From Elephas maximus indicus (Eukaryota > Chordata > Mammalia > Proboscidea > Elephantidae), in assembly GCF_024166365.1 (NCBI RefSeq), contig NC_064825.1, positions 99,338,480-99,402,479 of the forward strand: 64,000 nt of DNA. Direction: 5' to 3'. Shown piece by piece: positions 49,935-58,657 of the stretch. The notes under the pieces are model-generated. The model had not been told where the DNA came from. It ran no database searches and was given only the letters and a program-made list of their open reading frames with translations. The position numbers and the translations under genes are program-made. Position 1 is the first letter of the stretch. Every line of letters begins with the position of its first letter.

Positions 49935-50085
49935 ATGCTGGGCCTGAATTCAGACACACCTGGAGCCAAGTCAGTGTGAGCAGGATGAGCTTGGGCAAGG
50001 TTGAGGAAACTCGATGGGCCTCAGTTTTGCATCTGTAAAATGGGACCCAGGACACATTCCTCCCTGAGAGGCCCAGTGCATGGAA
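49935..50085 (+). mobile_element. MIR SINE
   Basis: CAGGATGAGCTTGGGCAAGG, GATGGGCCTCAGTTTTGCAT, CTGTAAAATGGGACCC. Confidence 0.8.
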
Positions 50086-50340
50086 CCCGGGACCCATGTC
50101 AGCAAAGATAGCCCTGTGATTATAGATTCCCAGCTTCTAGCCACAAGTGTGGACAGGTGGGGCATCACAGATAGGGCCCTGTATTCCTCTCCTGGCCTCA
50201 ATTTCATTGCTGTCTTTCTCCGAAATGGATCAGGGGACTGTTTGCAATCTCTTCCTCCCTGCTCTTACCTCTGTGCCTCCCAGGCTCTTCTCTAAAAAGT
50301 GAATTTGTGTATGACTCAAATGGCTACTTAAAAGTCTCTT

Positions 50341-50880
50341 CTTGTTGTTGTATGCTGTTGAGTCAATTCTGACTCATAGTGACACTGTGGACAGAGTAGA
50401 ACTGGCCCATTGGGTTTCCTAGGCTGGTGCAATGGTTAAGTGCTCAGAGCTTGGCTCCTATCCCAAAGGTTGGTGGTTCAAACCCAGTCCAATGACTCCA
50501 TGGGAGAAAGATGTCGCAATCTGCTCCTGTAAAGATTAAACCAAACCCAACCAAACCCGTTGCTGTTGAGTTAATTCTGACTCATAGTGACCCTGTAAGA
50601 AAGAGTTCCCAAGGCTGTAATTTTTATGGAAGCAGACTACCACATCTATCTCCCACAGAGCAGCTGGTGGGTTCAAACGAAAATCCTATGGAGCAGTTCT
50701 GCTCTGTCGCATGGGGTCGCTATGAGTTGGAACCAACTCAACGGCGCCTAAACAACAACAAAAATCTTTATGGGAGAACATCACCAGATCTTGTCTCCCA
50801 CGGAGCCTCTGGTGGGTTCGAGCTGCCAACATTTTAGTTGGCAGCTGAGTGCTTAACCATTGTGCCACCAGGGCTCCTAC
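50341..50880. mobile_element. AfroSINE mosaic, five pieces in alternating orientation
   Basis: Pieces in order: minus tail fragment 50,341-50,424 (TTGTTGTATGCTGTTGAGTC); plus head-to-middle 50,425-50,536 (GTGCAATGGTTAAGTGCTCA); minus 50,537-50,680 (AACCAAACCCAACCAAACCC, ending GGTGGGTTCAAAC); plus body-to-tail 50,681-50,757 (AAAATCCTATGGAGCAGTTC); minus 50,760-50,878 (AAAATCTTTATGGGAGAACA to CACCAGGGCTCC). Piece 3 sits in the body of the plus SINE formed by pieces 2 and 4, after GTAAAGATTA. Confidence 0.88.
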
Positions 50881-51159
50881 TTAAAATTCCACGGAGCTGA
50901 AATCAAGGAGCAAAGGTGATACAAGCTGGGGAGATGGTAGGAGCTGAGGGCAGCTGGGTCAGTTTCCTTGGGGGAGGATGGGGAAGTCTTCCCCTTCCCC
51001 ACCTCCCACTGCCTACCTTCACCTTTTCCCCTACTATGAGAGAGAATCTAAAGGCCTTCGAGATCAGACAAGCCAGATGCTGAGCTTAGAATCTTGCTTT
51101 ACTCTGATGCAGAGGTGCCCAAAAGAAGGGCTGAGGGAGGACAGCAACATCATTAGCCA

Positions 51160-51249
51160 GACCTGAGTTCTAAGCCTATCACTGATGCTTTCTAGCTGTG
51201 TGACCTTGGCCAAGGCACTCAACCGTTCTGAGCCTGGGATAATAAGAAG
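51160..51249 (+). mobile_element. MIR SINE, left of a SINE
   Basis: TTTCTAGCTGTGTGACCTTG, GCCAAGGCACTCAACCGTTC. It resumes at about 51,404 (TATCTGTAAAACAGAGACCC). Confidence 0.88.
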
Positions 51250-51403
51250 TTCTATCTGGTGGCGTAGTGGTTAAGTACTACAGCTGCTAACCAAAGGGTT
51301 GGCAGTTTGAATCCGCCGGGCTCTCCTTGGAAACTCTATGGGGCAGCTCTACTCTGACCTACAGGGTCGCTATGAGTCGGAATCGACTTGACGGCACTGG
51401 GGT
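51250..51403 (+). mobile_element. AfroSINE inserted in MIR
   Basis: CTATCTGGTGGCGTAGTGGT, TGGCAGTTTGAATCCGCCGG, GTCGCTATGAGTCGGAATCG, GACGGCACTGGGG. Confidence 0.93.
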
Positions 51404-51576
51404 ATCTGTAAAACAGAGACCCTACGAGCCACCAGGGGTTGCAGTGAGTCAGAACAGAACTACAGTTGCTGCCCCTAGTTTGGAGCCCGGCATACTGGAG
51501 TCTCCTAGTCACTGTCTAAGCCTTTCCCGCAGTCACCCACGAAGAGGATGGGATAGCTTTAAGAAGGGTGACTGCA

Positions 51577-51609
51577 ATCGATTCTTGGCCTTTTGGCTAA
51601 GATCAAGTG
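51577..51609 (+). pseudogene. U2 snRNA pseudogene, 33-nt 5' fragment with target duplications
   Basis: The sequence matches U2 nucleotides 1-33 at all but two positions (ATCGATTCTTGGCCTTTTGG, then CTAAGATCAAGTG). It stops there. It is flanked by AAGAAGGGTGAC (51,561-51,572) and AAGAAAGGTGAC (51,610-51,621), 11 of 12 matching. Four extra bases (TGCA) lie before the U2 start. This is the form of a truncated small-RNA retropseudogene. Confidence 0.92.
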
Positions 51610-51621
51610 AAGAAAGGTGAC

Positions 51622-52039
51622 CGGGCTTTTGCTAGGCCTTTCCTTCATTCCTGTCACTCCCTGCTTCTCAGCAGACTTGGCTGCCCTGAGTTTACAGCTT
51701 CAGGAAGGAAGCTAAGGGTTTAGTGCCCCCTCTAGGCAAATCCATGTAATATCCGCTGTGGCTGGAAAGGGGCCTACGGTTAGTTAGGAGAGAGGTTCCT
51801 GGCTTCATCTGGTTGTGGAAAACGCGGGAGGTTGTGGAAAATGAGGTTTTTCCTTGGGCAAATCTTCATTCCACTGTCAACATTCACCAGGTGCCTCCAG
51901 TTGATCGATTCCTTTATACCTGTCTTCATTCACTCATTTGTTCAGTTACGGATGAATATTCAGCCAATGTTAAGCAAGAGCTACTCTGTGCCTTGGAACT
52001 ATGGCAGCACCTGAGAAGCCCATGATCCAAAGGGTTCCC
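51622..52039. other. Unassigned
   Basis: No repeat or gene recognised. Confidence 0.3.
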
Positions 52040-52128
52040 AAACCCGTGGATAAATGCATTACGGTATTCATTCATTCAATCACTCACAAACGTTGGTAAG
52101 CTCCTCTCAGGTCCAGGAAAGCAGCCCC
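52040..52128 (-). mobile_element. Old L2, segment 1, minus strand
   Basis: CATTCATTCAATCACTCACA is the reverse complement of the L2 3' end. This is the first piece of one L2 that runs to about 55,090. Confidence 0.6.
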
Positions 52129-52305
52129 AATGGCACGATAGTTAAGCGCTCAGCTGCTAAGTGAAAGGTCGGTGGTTAAACCCACCAGAGGCTCTACAGG
52201 AGGAAAGACCTGGCATTCTGCTCCTGTAAAGATTATAGCCTTGGAAACCCTATGGGGCAGTTCTACCCTGTCCTATAGGGTTGTTATGAGCCAACAGCAC
52301 ACAAC
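52129..52305 (+). mobile_element. AfroSINE in L2
   Basis: ATGGCACGATAGTTAAGCGC, TTGGAAACCCTATGGGGCAG, TATGAGCCAACAGCACACAA. Confidence 0.92.
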
Positions 52306-52466
52306 AAGGGCCAGGCACCACTCTATGCATCTTGAAACATCAGTGAGCAAAACAACTCAAGACCCCTCTTTTCATGGAGTTTACACTGGGGTGGAGGAGT
52401 AACTGAAAGTAAATAATACACATAATAAGTAGATAAAATTATATGGTAAGTTAGAAGGAAAAAAAA
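52306..52466 (-). mobile_element. Old L2, segment 2, minus strand
   Basis: GGGCCAGGCACCACTCTATG, ACATCAGTGAGCAAAACAAC, TTTCATGGAGTTTACACTGG. Confidence 0.85.
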
Positions 52467-52629
52467 AAACCAAACCCAGTGCTGTCGAGTCAATTCCAAC
52501 TCATAGTGACCCTATAGGACAGAGTAGAACTGCCCCATAGAGTTTCCAAGGAGCGCCTGGCAGATTCGAACTGCTGACCTCTTTGGTTAGCACCCGTAGC
52601 ACTTAACCACTATGCCACCAGGGTTTCCA
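52467..52629 (-). mobile_element. AfroSINE in L2, minus strand
   Basis: AAACCAAACCCAGTGCTGTC to ACTATGCCACCAGGGTTTCC. Confidence 0.93.
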
Positions 52630-53123
52630 GAGGGAGAAAAGTGCTGTAAAAAAATGAAATGGTACACTAGAGAATTAAATGGGTGTTCATAGTAGACCTC
52701 AGGGAGAAAGTGAGATTTGAGCAAAGACTTGAAGGAGGTGAAGGAGTGAGCCAAGCTCAGTATCTGGGGATACTGAGCCAAGTGTCTGGGGAAGAGCAGT
52801 CCAGGCATTGGACCCAAGCTAGAGCTAAGACCCTGAAGCACTGCGGGCCTGACATACATTGTACTGGAAGCGTGGACACAGTGCACAGACAGGTAGGACA
52901 AGAGTCCTTAAATCTTCCTGAGGAGTCAGGGGAGGAAGGCTCCTCAGAAGAGGTGATGTATGAGCTTAGACTTGAGGGTAAGCAGGAGTTTGCGGAGCGG
53001 GTAAAGCTATGAAAGGGCTTTTCCAGCAGAGGAAACAGCATGTGCAAATAGCTGGAGGAATGACAGCATGGTGTGCTAGGAGAGTTACAGGAGGTTTTGA
53101 GGTTGCTGGAGGATCTGGGAGGA
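52630..53123 (-). mobile_element. Old L2, segment 3, minus strand
   Basis: TGAGCAAAGACTTGAAGGAG, AAGAGCAGTCCAGGCATTGG, AGAAGAGGTGATGTATGAGC, AAACAGCATGTGCAAATAGC. Typical antisense L2 text. Confidence 0.8.
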
Positions 53124-53328
53124 GCCGTGGTAGGGCAGTGGTTAAGCACTCGGCTGCCAACCAGAAGGTCAGCAGTTTAAACCCACTAGCCGCTCTTCAA
53201 GAGAAAGATGTGGTAGTCCACTTCTATAAAGATTACAACCTTGGAAACCCTGTGGGGCAGTTCTACTCTGTGCTATAGGGTCACTATGAGTTGGAATTGA
53301 CTGGACAGCAGTGAGTTTGGTTGGAGGG
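53124..53328 (+). mobile_element. AfroSINE in L2
   Basis: GGAGCCGTGGTAGGGCAGTG, GAGAAAGATGTGGTAGTCCA, GGGTCACTATGAGTTGGAAT, CAGTGAGTTTGGTTGG. Confidence 0.93.
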
Positions 53329-53895
53329 TGATCATTAGGTTTGTGTGTCGCCTTGGCTGGGCTATGATTCTCAGTGGTTTGGTAGTTATGATGTAGTTTG
53401 GCAGTCATATGATGATGTGATCACATCCATGATGAGATTTGATATAATGTGATCACCTCCATGATGGGATCTGCTGTGAGTAGCCAATCAGTTGAACCAG
53501 AGTTTCCTTGGGCATGTGGTCTGCTTCAAATATAAGTGGAATTCTGGTAAGGCTCATGGGCTTTTGGTTGAGCTGGATCCTGCAGGTGGCTCCTGCTCAT
53601 CTGGCCTCTGGTTCTTGGGACTTGAGCTAGCAGCTTACCTGTGGTCCTACCTGATGATCTTGGGATTTGTTTGGTCATCTTGCCTGTGACCAAGAGTCCT
53701 GCTGATCTTGGGTTTGCCAGCCCTTGCAGCTACATGAATCAGGAGAAGCTTCCAGCCTTACCCAGGATTCTAACCTCTACAACCATGTGAGCCATTTCCT
53801 TGATATAAATCTCTCTGTATAGATACTTATAGAGAGAGATTTTGGGTTTTTTATGTAGATACTTATACACTTTACTGGTTTTCCTTCTCTTCACT
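53329..53895 (+). mobile_element. Solo LTR (same family as 24,461 and 62,741), plus strand
   Basis: TGATCATTAGGTTTGTGTGT, GATGGGATCTGCTGTGAGTA, GGTGGCTCCTGCTCATCTGG, CTTGATATAAATCTCTCTGT. The right edge is approximate. No internal region. Confidence 0.7.
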
Positions 53896-54079
53896 GGTTT
53901 TCTTCTTAGGCTGTCTTTCCAGCCTAAGACAGAGGGTATAGTGAAAGGGGAGAGGTGTGCAAAGAATAAGATTAGGTAGGCTGTGATAGATTATTCTAAA
54001 GGTGTTATATGCTATATTAAAGAGTTGGGATTCAGAGGTTGCAAATTGGTGGCTGGGTAGCAAAAAATCAGCTGTTAAA
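53896..54079 (-). mobile_element. Old L2, segment 4, minus strand
   Basis: GGGAGAGGTGTGCAAAGAAT, AGGTAGGCTGTGATAGATTA, GAGTTGGGATTCAGAGG fit the L2 stretch that precedes the piece at 54,985-55,090. Confidence 0.5.
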
Positions 54080-54704
54080 AACATTTTGCTTGGGGGCTTT
54101 TGGCCAACATGGCACTATAAACGGAAGCACCATGCCATCCCTCCACAGCAAAGACCTGAAAAACTAAGTAAAATGGAGACAAACGTCAATCCTTGAACCC
54201 TAAGCGTCAAATGCAGAGGTAAAGAACTCAGCCAAGCACCAAATGGAATAAGAAACTGACAGAGAAAAGAGATCAGTGAGAGATACATGTGGAGGTCCCC
54301 TGTCAGCTAACGCAGCATGGATTCACCATCTTGGACCTGTGATCTTGGAAATCAGTAGACAGGGAGTATGGAAAAGTAGCTTCACGGAGCTCCCAGCAGA
54401 AGACGGAACACCCAGTAACCAGCAATGTAAGTTTTCCCACTCCCTATCCTCCTCCCCTCGCTTGGCCTCCCACTCTTCATAGCTGGCTGTGGTCACTTGG
54501 CCAGCCAAGAACTGCGGGCTCCATGCTGCTTGGCTTCATCTCTCCCACACTGGAGATCAGTGGACAGGGAGTACAGGAAAGCAGCTTACGGAAGCTCCCA
54601 GCAGGAGACAGAGCACCCGGTAACCAGAGATATATTTTTTTCCACCCTCCATTCTTCTCCCCACTGCTGCTTAGCCTCCTCTGCTTCCTGCATATAGGAA
54701 GAAT
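54080..54704 (+). mobile_element. Probable L1 5'UTR with a 205-bp tandem repeat
   Basis: Starts GGGGGCTTTTGGCCAACATG, like an L1 5' end. Two similar units begin at 54,347 (GGAAATCAGTAGACAGGGAG) and 54,552 (GGAGATCAGTGGACAGGGAG), 205 bp apart, each with GCTCCCAGCAG and CCGGTAACCAG-like blocks. Monomer repeats occur in some mammalian L1 5'UTRs. The class assignment is an inference. Confidence 0.45.
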
Positions 54705-54915
54705 ATTCAACGTCCCTGCATGGTACAAATAGTTAAGACACTTGACTGCTAACTGAAAGGTTGGGGGTTTGAGTCCACCCAGAATGTCTTGGAAGAAAGG
54801 CCTGGCAATTTACTTAACGAAACATCAGCCATTGAAAACCCTATGGGGCACAGTTCTACTCTGACACACGCAGGGCCACCACAAGTCGCAACTGACTCGA
54901 TGACAACTGGTTAGG
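54705..54915 (+). mobile_element. AfroSINE
   Basis: TCCCTGCATGGTACAAATAG, GGGTTTGAGTCCACCCAGAA, CAGCCATTGAAAACCCTATG, ACTGACTCGATGACAACTGG. Confidence 0.93.
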
Positions 54916-54984
54916 AGGAGCATTCAATCAGTAGTTAGTAATTCCCCTCTCCAGCCTTCTCCTTTGTTTTAAGCCAGCCTTTGC

Positions 54985-55090
54985 ACATTTGTTGATATCA
55001 TGTCCCTAAAGAGTTGAGTTTTCTAGTCCTGTAAGATGAAGGGGAGCCACTGAAGGATCTTGAGCAAAGGAAGGATATGATCAGACTTTT
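54985..55090 (-). mobile_element. Old L2, segment 5, minus strand
   Basis: AAGATGAAGGGGAGCCACTG, AAGGATCTTGAGCAAAGGAA, GGATATGATCAGACTTTTCC. Confidence 0.8.
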
Positions 55091-55274
55091 CCATTGGAAA
55101 GTTTATGCTGGGGCTCCTTGAATTCAGGACATTTTCCTTTATTTTGATACATAATAAGTACCCAGCGAATTGTTTTGTTTCACTTTGTTTTAATTAATGG
55201 GAAATGAAAACATAAATGACAGGAGAGATTGGCTGTCAGTGCAGGCCAGGATGAGGGACTTGTTGCTATGTGTT

Positions 55275-55383
55275 AGGTCACAAATTGTTGAGTGCTAGGC
55301 TGCTTACCAAAAGGTTAGTGGTTCGAACCTACCCAGTGGCTCCCAAGGAAAAAGACCTGGTGATCTGCTTCCGTAAAGATTAC
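55275..55383 (+). mobile_element. AfroSINE, left half, split by a second SINE
   Basis: CACAAATTGTTGAGTGCTAG, GTTAGTGGTTCGAACCTACC, GACCTGGTGATCTGCTTCCG, ending GTAAAGATTAC. It resumes at 55,523. Confidence 0.93.
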
Positions 55384-55522
55384 CTATTGCTGTCAAGTCG
55401 ATTCTGACTCATAGTGACCCTGTAGGTCAGAGTAGCACTGCCCCAAAGGATTTCCAAGGCTGTAATCTTTACAGAAGCTGACTGCCACATTTCTCCTGCC
55501 AAGTGGCTGATGGGTTCAAACA
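55384..55522 (-). mobile_element. AfroSINE, 5'-truncated, nested in another AfroSINE
   Basis: CTATTGCTGTCAAGTCGATT to CTGATGGGTTCAAAC. The flanking GTAAAGATTAC at 55,373-55,383 and 55,523-55,533 is a perfect 11-bp duplication. The 5' end stops at the B box. Confidence 0.95.
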
Positions 55523-55618
55523 GTAAAGATTACTGCCCAGAAAACCCTATGGGGAAGTTCTACTCTGTCCAGTAGGGTCACTGTGAGTCAGCATCGACTG
55601 CATGGCACGTGACAACCA
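55523..55618 (+). mobile_element. AfroSINE, right half
   Basis: CCCAGAAAACCCTATGGGGA, AGTAGGGTCACTGTGAGTCA, GCATGGCACGTGACAACCAC. Confidence 0.93.
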
Positions 55619-55659
55619 CCACCCTCTGAGGTAAAATGCCTGCCCACAACCTAATGCTT

Positions 55660-55812
55660 TCCCTGTAGTCCAGAATCACCCAGCATGCTTGTTTTAAAAT
55701 GTGGATACCTGGGCCCCACTACAGACCTACTGAGCCTTGGTCCCTAAGGATGGTGCCCACACACCTGTATTTAAACAGGCACTCAACAGAAGTCTGAGAA
55801 CAGTTGCAAGGT
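55660..55812 (+). mobile_element. MER5A-like hAT element
   Basis: TCCAGAATCACCCAGCATGC, CTGGGCCCCACTACAGACCT, CACACACCTGTATTTAAACA, GTCTGAGAACAGTTGC. Confidence 0.85.
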
Positions 55813-56394
55813 GGGGTAGGCCAGATCACAGGCTGCTTTTGGCCTGTCTTCTGTTTGTTGACCCTCAGGGAAGAGTGACGATAGCTGCTCAGGGCAAAAT
55901 TGAGAAACCCACCGTTATCGGCATCACTTTAGCATGTTGTATAACAACCCAGCGGCACCTGAACCCAAGGTTGGCCACATCTCCAGGAGACCAAAGAAAG
56001 ACTCCAGAACCAGTGATCATGACATATGGTTTATTTGGAAGCCTACTTACAGGACTGTGACCCAGGGTGACAGCTGGACCAGTTTAGCACTCTGCATCCA
56101 CCTAGCAAGGGACACAATGTTATATACTGTTCCAGCTGGGACCAAAGCTCACTCTTTTTCTCCCAAGTTCTTGGGTAGCCAGCATTCCCAGGGACTTCAT
56201 GTCCAGGCCAGATGTTTTTCTTCTTGTTGCTAAGGTGTTCTTTGGCCTTGGCCACCAGCCCAGTCACGCCACTCCTGGCCTTGTACCTTAGCCCGAGTCT
56301 ATCCGAAGTTCATCCCAGCATGCTTTGGGGAAGAGCAAAGCTGACTCCATTAGGAGGGGATGCATAAAGCTGAACAGCATTACCCTACAAGCAT
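55813..56394. other. Unassigned; no gene seen
   Basis: Resembles no repeat I can name; could include a decayed LTR. The overlapping frames at 55,737-56,267 have no domain. Confidence 0.35.
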
Positions 56395-56562
56395 GTATCA
56401 TCCCATTTCATCCTCACATCACCCTCTGTGAGGTAGATGTCTTTACCTCCCCCTTCAACTGGGAGAAGCTAAAAACCACAAAGGCTAGGTAAACTTGTCA
56501 AGGACACACAGCCAGCGTGGGCTGGGAGAATGGAGACCCAGGCCTCCTGGCTATCAGTCCAG
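56395..56562 (-). mobile_element. MIR SINE, minus strand
   Basis: CCCATTTCATCCTCACATCA, CCCTCTGTGAGGTAGATGTC, CAAGGACACACAGCCAGCGT. Confidence 0.85.
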
Positions 56563-56722
56563 GTGTTGTTGTTTGCCAGCGAGTCCATTCCAACTAATAG
56601 TGACCCTATGGACAGCGTAGAGCTGCTCTATAGGGTTTTCTAGGCCGTAATCTCTACAGAAGGAAGTCTCCAGGTCTTTTCTCCCATGAAGCAACTGACA
56701 ATTGTGCCACCAGGGCTCCTAT
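56563..56722 (-). mobile_element. AfroSINE, minus strand
   Basis: GTTGTTGTTTGCCAGCGAGT, TATAGGGTTTTCTAGGCCGT, ATTGTGCCACCAGGGCTCC. Confidence 0.93.
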
Positions 56723-56847
56723 AAGTCCAGTGGTCCTTGTCAAATCGTCTTGCCTGTCCTAAGGCTCTCAAACCACGTCAGTCTGGTCTCAAATTGTGGC
56801 TTCCCCAGAAACAGGGAAACGTCAGCATGTTTGGGCTTTAATTGAGA

Positions 56848-57001
56848 TTCCCTCCAGTAGTTCTCAAACTTTGGCAAGTAGTAGAATTATCTGGTTGATC
56901 CTGATAAAACTGCACAGGCCCAGGCAAATGCACCTGGGTGTCTTGCTACTCTCCAGATGATTCCAATACCTGGAGTTGTGAACCATAACTCCAATGTGTA
57001 T
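56848..57001 (-). mobile_element. MER5A-like hAT element, minus strand
   Basis: CCAGTAGTTCTCAAACTTTG, ATTATCTGGTTGATCCTGAT, AGATGATTCCAATACCTGGA. The L1 begins next to it. Confidence 0.7.
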
Positions 57002-57640
57002 GTAACCCTCCCAAAGCTTTCAATCTCTCTGCATTTTGAATGATGTAGACTGTTGGCTTTGTATAAATGCCTTTTATTATATTGAGGAATTTCCCTTCTA
57101 TTCCTATTTTGCTGAGAGTTTTTTATCAGGAATGGGTGTTGGACTTGGTCAAATGCCTTTTCTGCGTTGGTCGATAAGATCATGTGGTTCTTTTGTCTTA
57201 TTTATGCGGTAGATTGGTTATCTAATGTTGTACCGTCCCTGCATACTTGGCATGAATCTCACTTGGTCATGATTTTTTTGATATGTCATTGAATTTTATT
57301 GGCTATAATTTTGTTGAGAATTTTTGCATCTCTGTTCATGGGGGACATTCATTGGTCTGTAGACTTGTTCTTTGTGATGTCTTTGCCTGGCTTTGATATC
57401 AGAATTATGCTGGCTTCATAGAATGAGTTCTAGAGTAATCCTTCCTTTTCTGTGTTCTGAAATAGCTTGAGTAGAATTGGTGTTAGCTCTTCTCTGAAAG
57501 TTTGGTAGAATTCTCCAGTGAAGCCGTCTGGACTGGGGCTTTTTTTTGTTGTTGGTTTTTTTTTTTTTTATTGCTTCTTCAATCTCTTGTTATAGGTCTG
57601 TTTAGTTTTTCTACCTCAGTTTGTGTCACTAACTTCCTAT
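57002..57640 (-). mobile_element. L1 ORF2 reverse-transcriptase fragment, minus strand
   Basis: The minus frame 57,183-57,002 reads MILSTNAEKAFDQVQHPFLI, the RT palm start. The plus strand shows TATTGAGGAATTTCCCTTCT, GTGATGTCTTTGCCTGGCTT and GGTAGAATTCTCCAGTGAAG. Frames are broken. Confidence 0.92.
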
Positions 57641-58078
57641 TTCTAATGCTTCTAATTTCTTTCCTTGCCTAATGTCATTGGCTGAGATCTACTAGATATG
57701 TACCATGTTACATATCTAGTGACAATGACAGCCTTGTCTTCATGAGAATCTCTTTAGAGTTTCCCCATTGAATAGGAGACCTGTTATTTTGGTTGAGGAA
57801 TGCTCTAGTCTTTTGTCTAAATTAAGAATGGGTGTCTAATTTTGTCAAATGTCTTTTTAGCATCTATAGGTAAAACAAAGTGATATTTTTTCTTCTGGGA
57901 TATATTAATGAAAAGTTAATGTAAATCATTTAGTATAAAACCATTCTTGCATTCTTAGAGCAGCCCTACTGAGCCATATATTATTTTATTATGCTCTTGG
58001 ATTGTTTACCAAATGCTGTCCGGCTTTTATGCGTTCATGTTCTAATCATAGACTGGTCCATAGCTTTTCATATAAAAA
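57641..58078 (-). mobile_element. Older L1 ORF2 fragment, minus strand, with a perfect palindrome
   Basis: It covers a similar ORF2 interval again but with greater divergence (TTGGTTGAGGAATGCTCTAG, AATTTTGTCAAATGTCTTTT), so this is a separate L1. A 12-bp inverted repeat lies at 57,691-57,720. Confidence 0.8.
57691..57720. repeat. Perfect 12-bp inverted repeat with 6-nt loop
   Basis: Arms ACTAGATATGTA and TACATATCTAGT around CCATGT. No known function; within the old L1. Confidence 0.95.
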
Positions 58079-58187
58079 ACAAAAACAAAACCGTTACTGT
58101 CAAGTCAATTTTGATATAATGTTATATTTGATTATAAAATGTTGATTTTCTTTTTTTCCAGAACTATAAACACCACTGGACATTATA
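58079..58187 (-). mobile_element. SINE tail scrap and AT-rich DNA
   Basis: AAACCGTTACTGTCAAGTCA resembles an AfroSINE tail in minus orientation (about 58,085-58,115). The rest is AT-rich. Confidence 0.6.
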
Positions 58188-58350
58188 ACCCTGGTGGTAT
58201 AGTAGTTAAGTGCTACAGCTGTTAACCAAGAGGTCGGCAACTGGAATCCACCAGGTGCTCCTTGGAAACTCTATGCGGCAGTTCTATTCTGTCCTGTAGT
58301 GTCACTATGAGTTGGAATTGACTCAATGGCGACAGGTTTTGTTTTTTTTT
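58188..58350 (+). mobile_element. AfroSINE
   Basis: ATAACCCTGGTGGTATAGTA, AACTGGAATCCACCAGGTGC, TGACTCAATGGCGACAGGTT. Confidence 0.93.
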
Positions 58351-58492
58351 TAATGTGTTCTTTTAAAAGTTTGGTTGGATTCCCTTGTGAGACCTTCTGG
58401 GTTAGGTGCTTTTTTTTTTTTATAGAGTTAGCTTTCTGACAATGTTATTTCTTATATTGAAACTGATTTGTTTGGATTTCTCTTTTGGAGTT
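58351..58492 (-). mobile_element. L1M-like AT-rich fragment
   Basis: TTTAAAAGTTTGGTTGGATT, CCTTGTGAGACCTTCTGGGT resemble L1M text in reverse. Confidence 0.55.
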
Positions 58493-58657
58493 CCAAAAAA
58501 CCAAACCCATTGCCATTGAGTCAATTCTGACCCATAACCACCCTATAGGACAGAGTAGAACTGCCCCACAGTGTTTCCAAGCAGCAGCTGGTGGATTCTA
58601 ACTGCAGACATTTTGGTTAGCTGCTGTAGCTCTTAACCACAGCACCACCAGGGCTCC
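58493..58657 (-). mobile_element. AfroSINE with target duplication, minus strand
   Basis: CCAAAAAACCAAACCCATTG to AGCACCACCAGGGCTCC. Flanked by CTTTTGGAGTT (58,482-58,492) and CTTTTGGGGTT (58,658-58,668), 10 of 11 matching. Confidence 0.94.
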
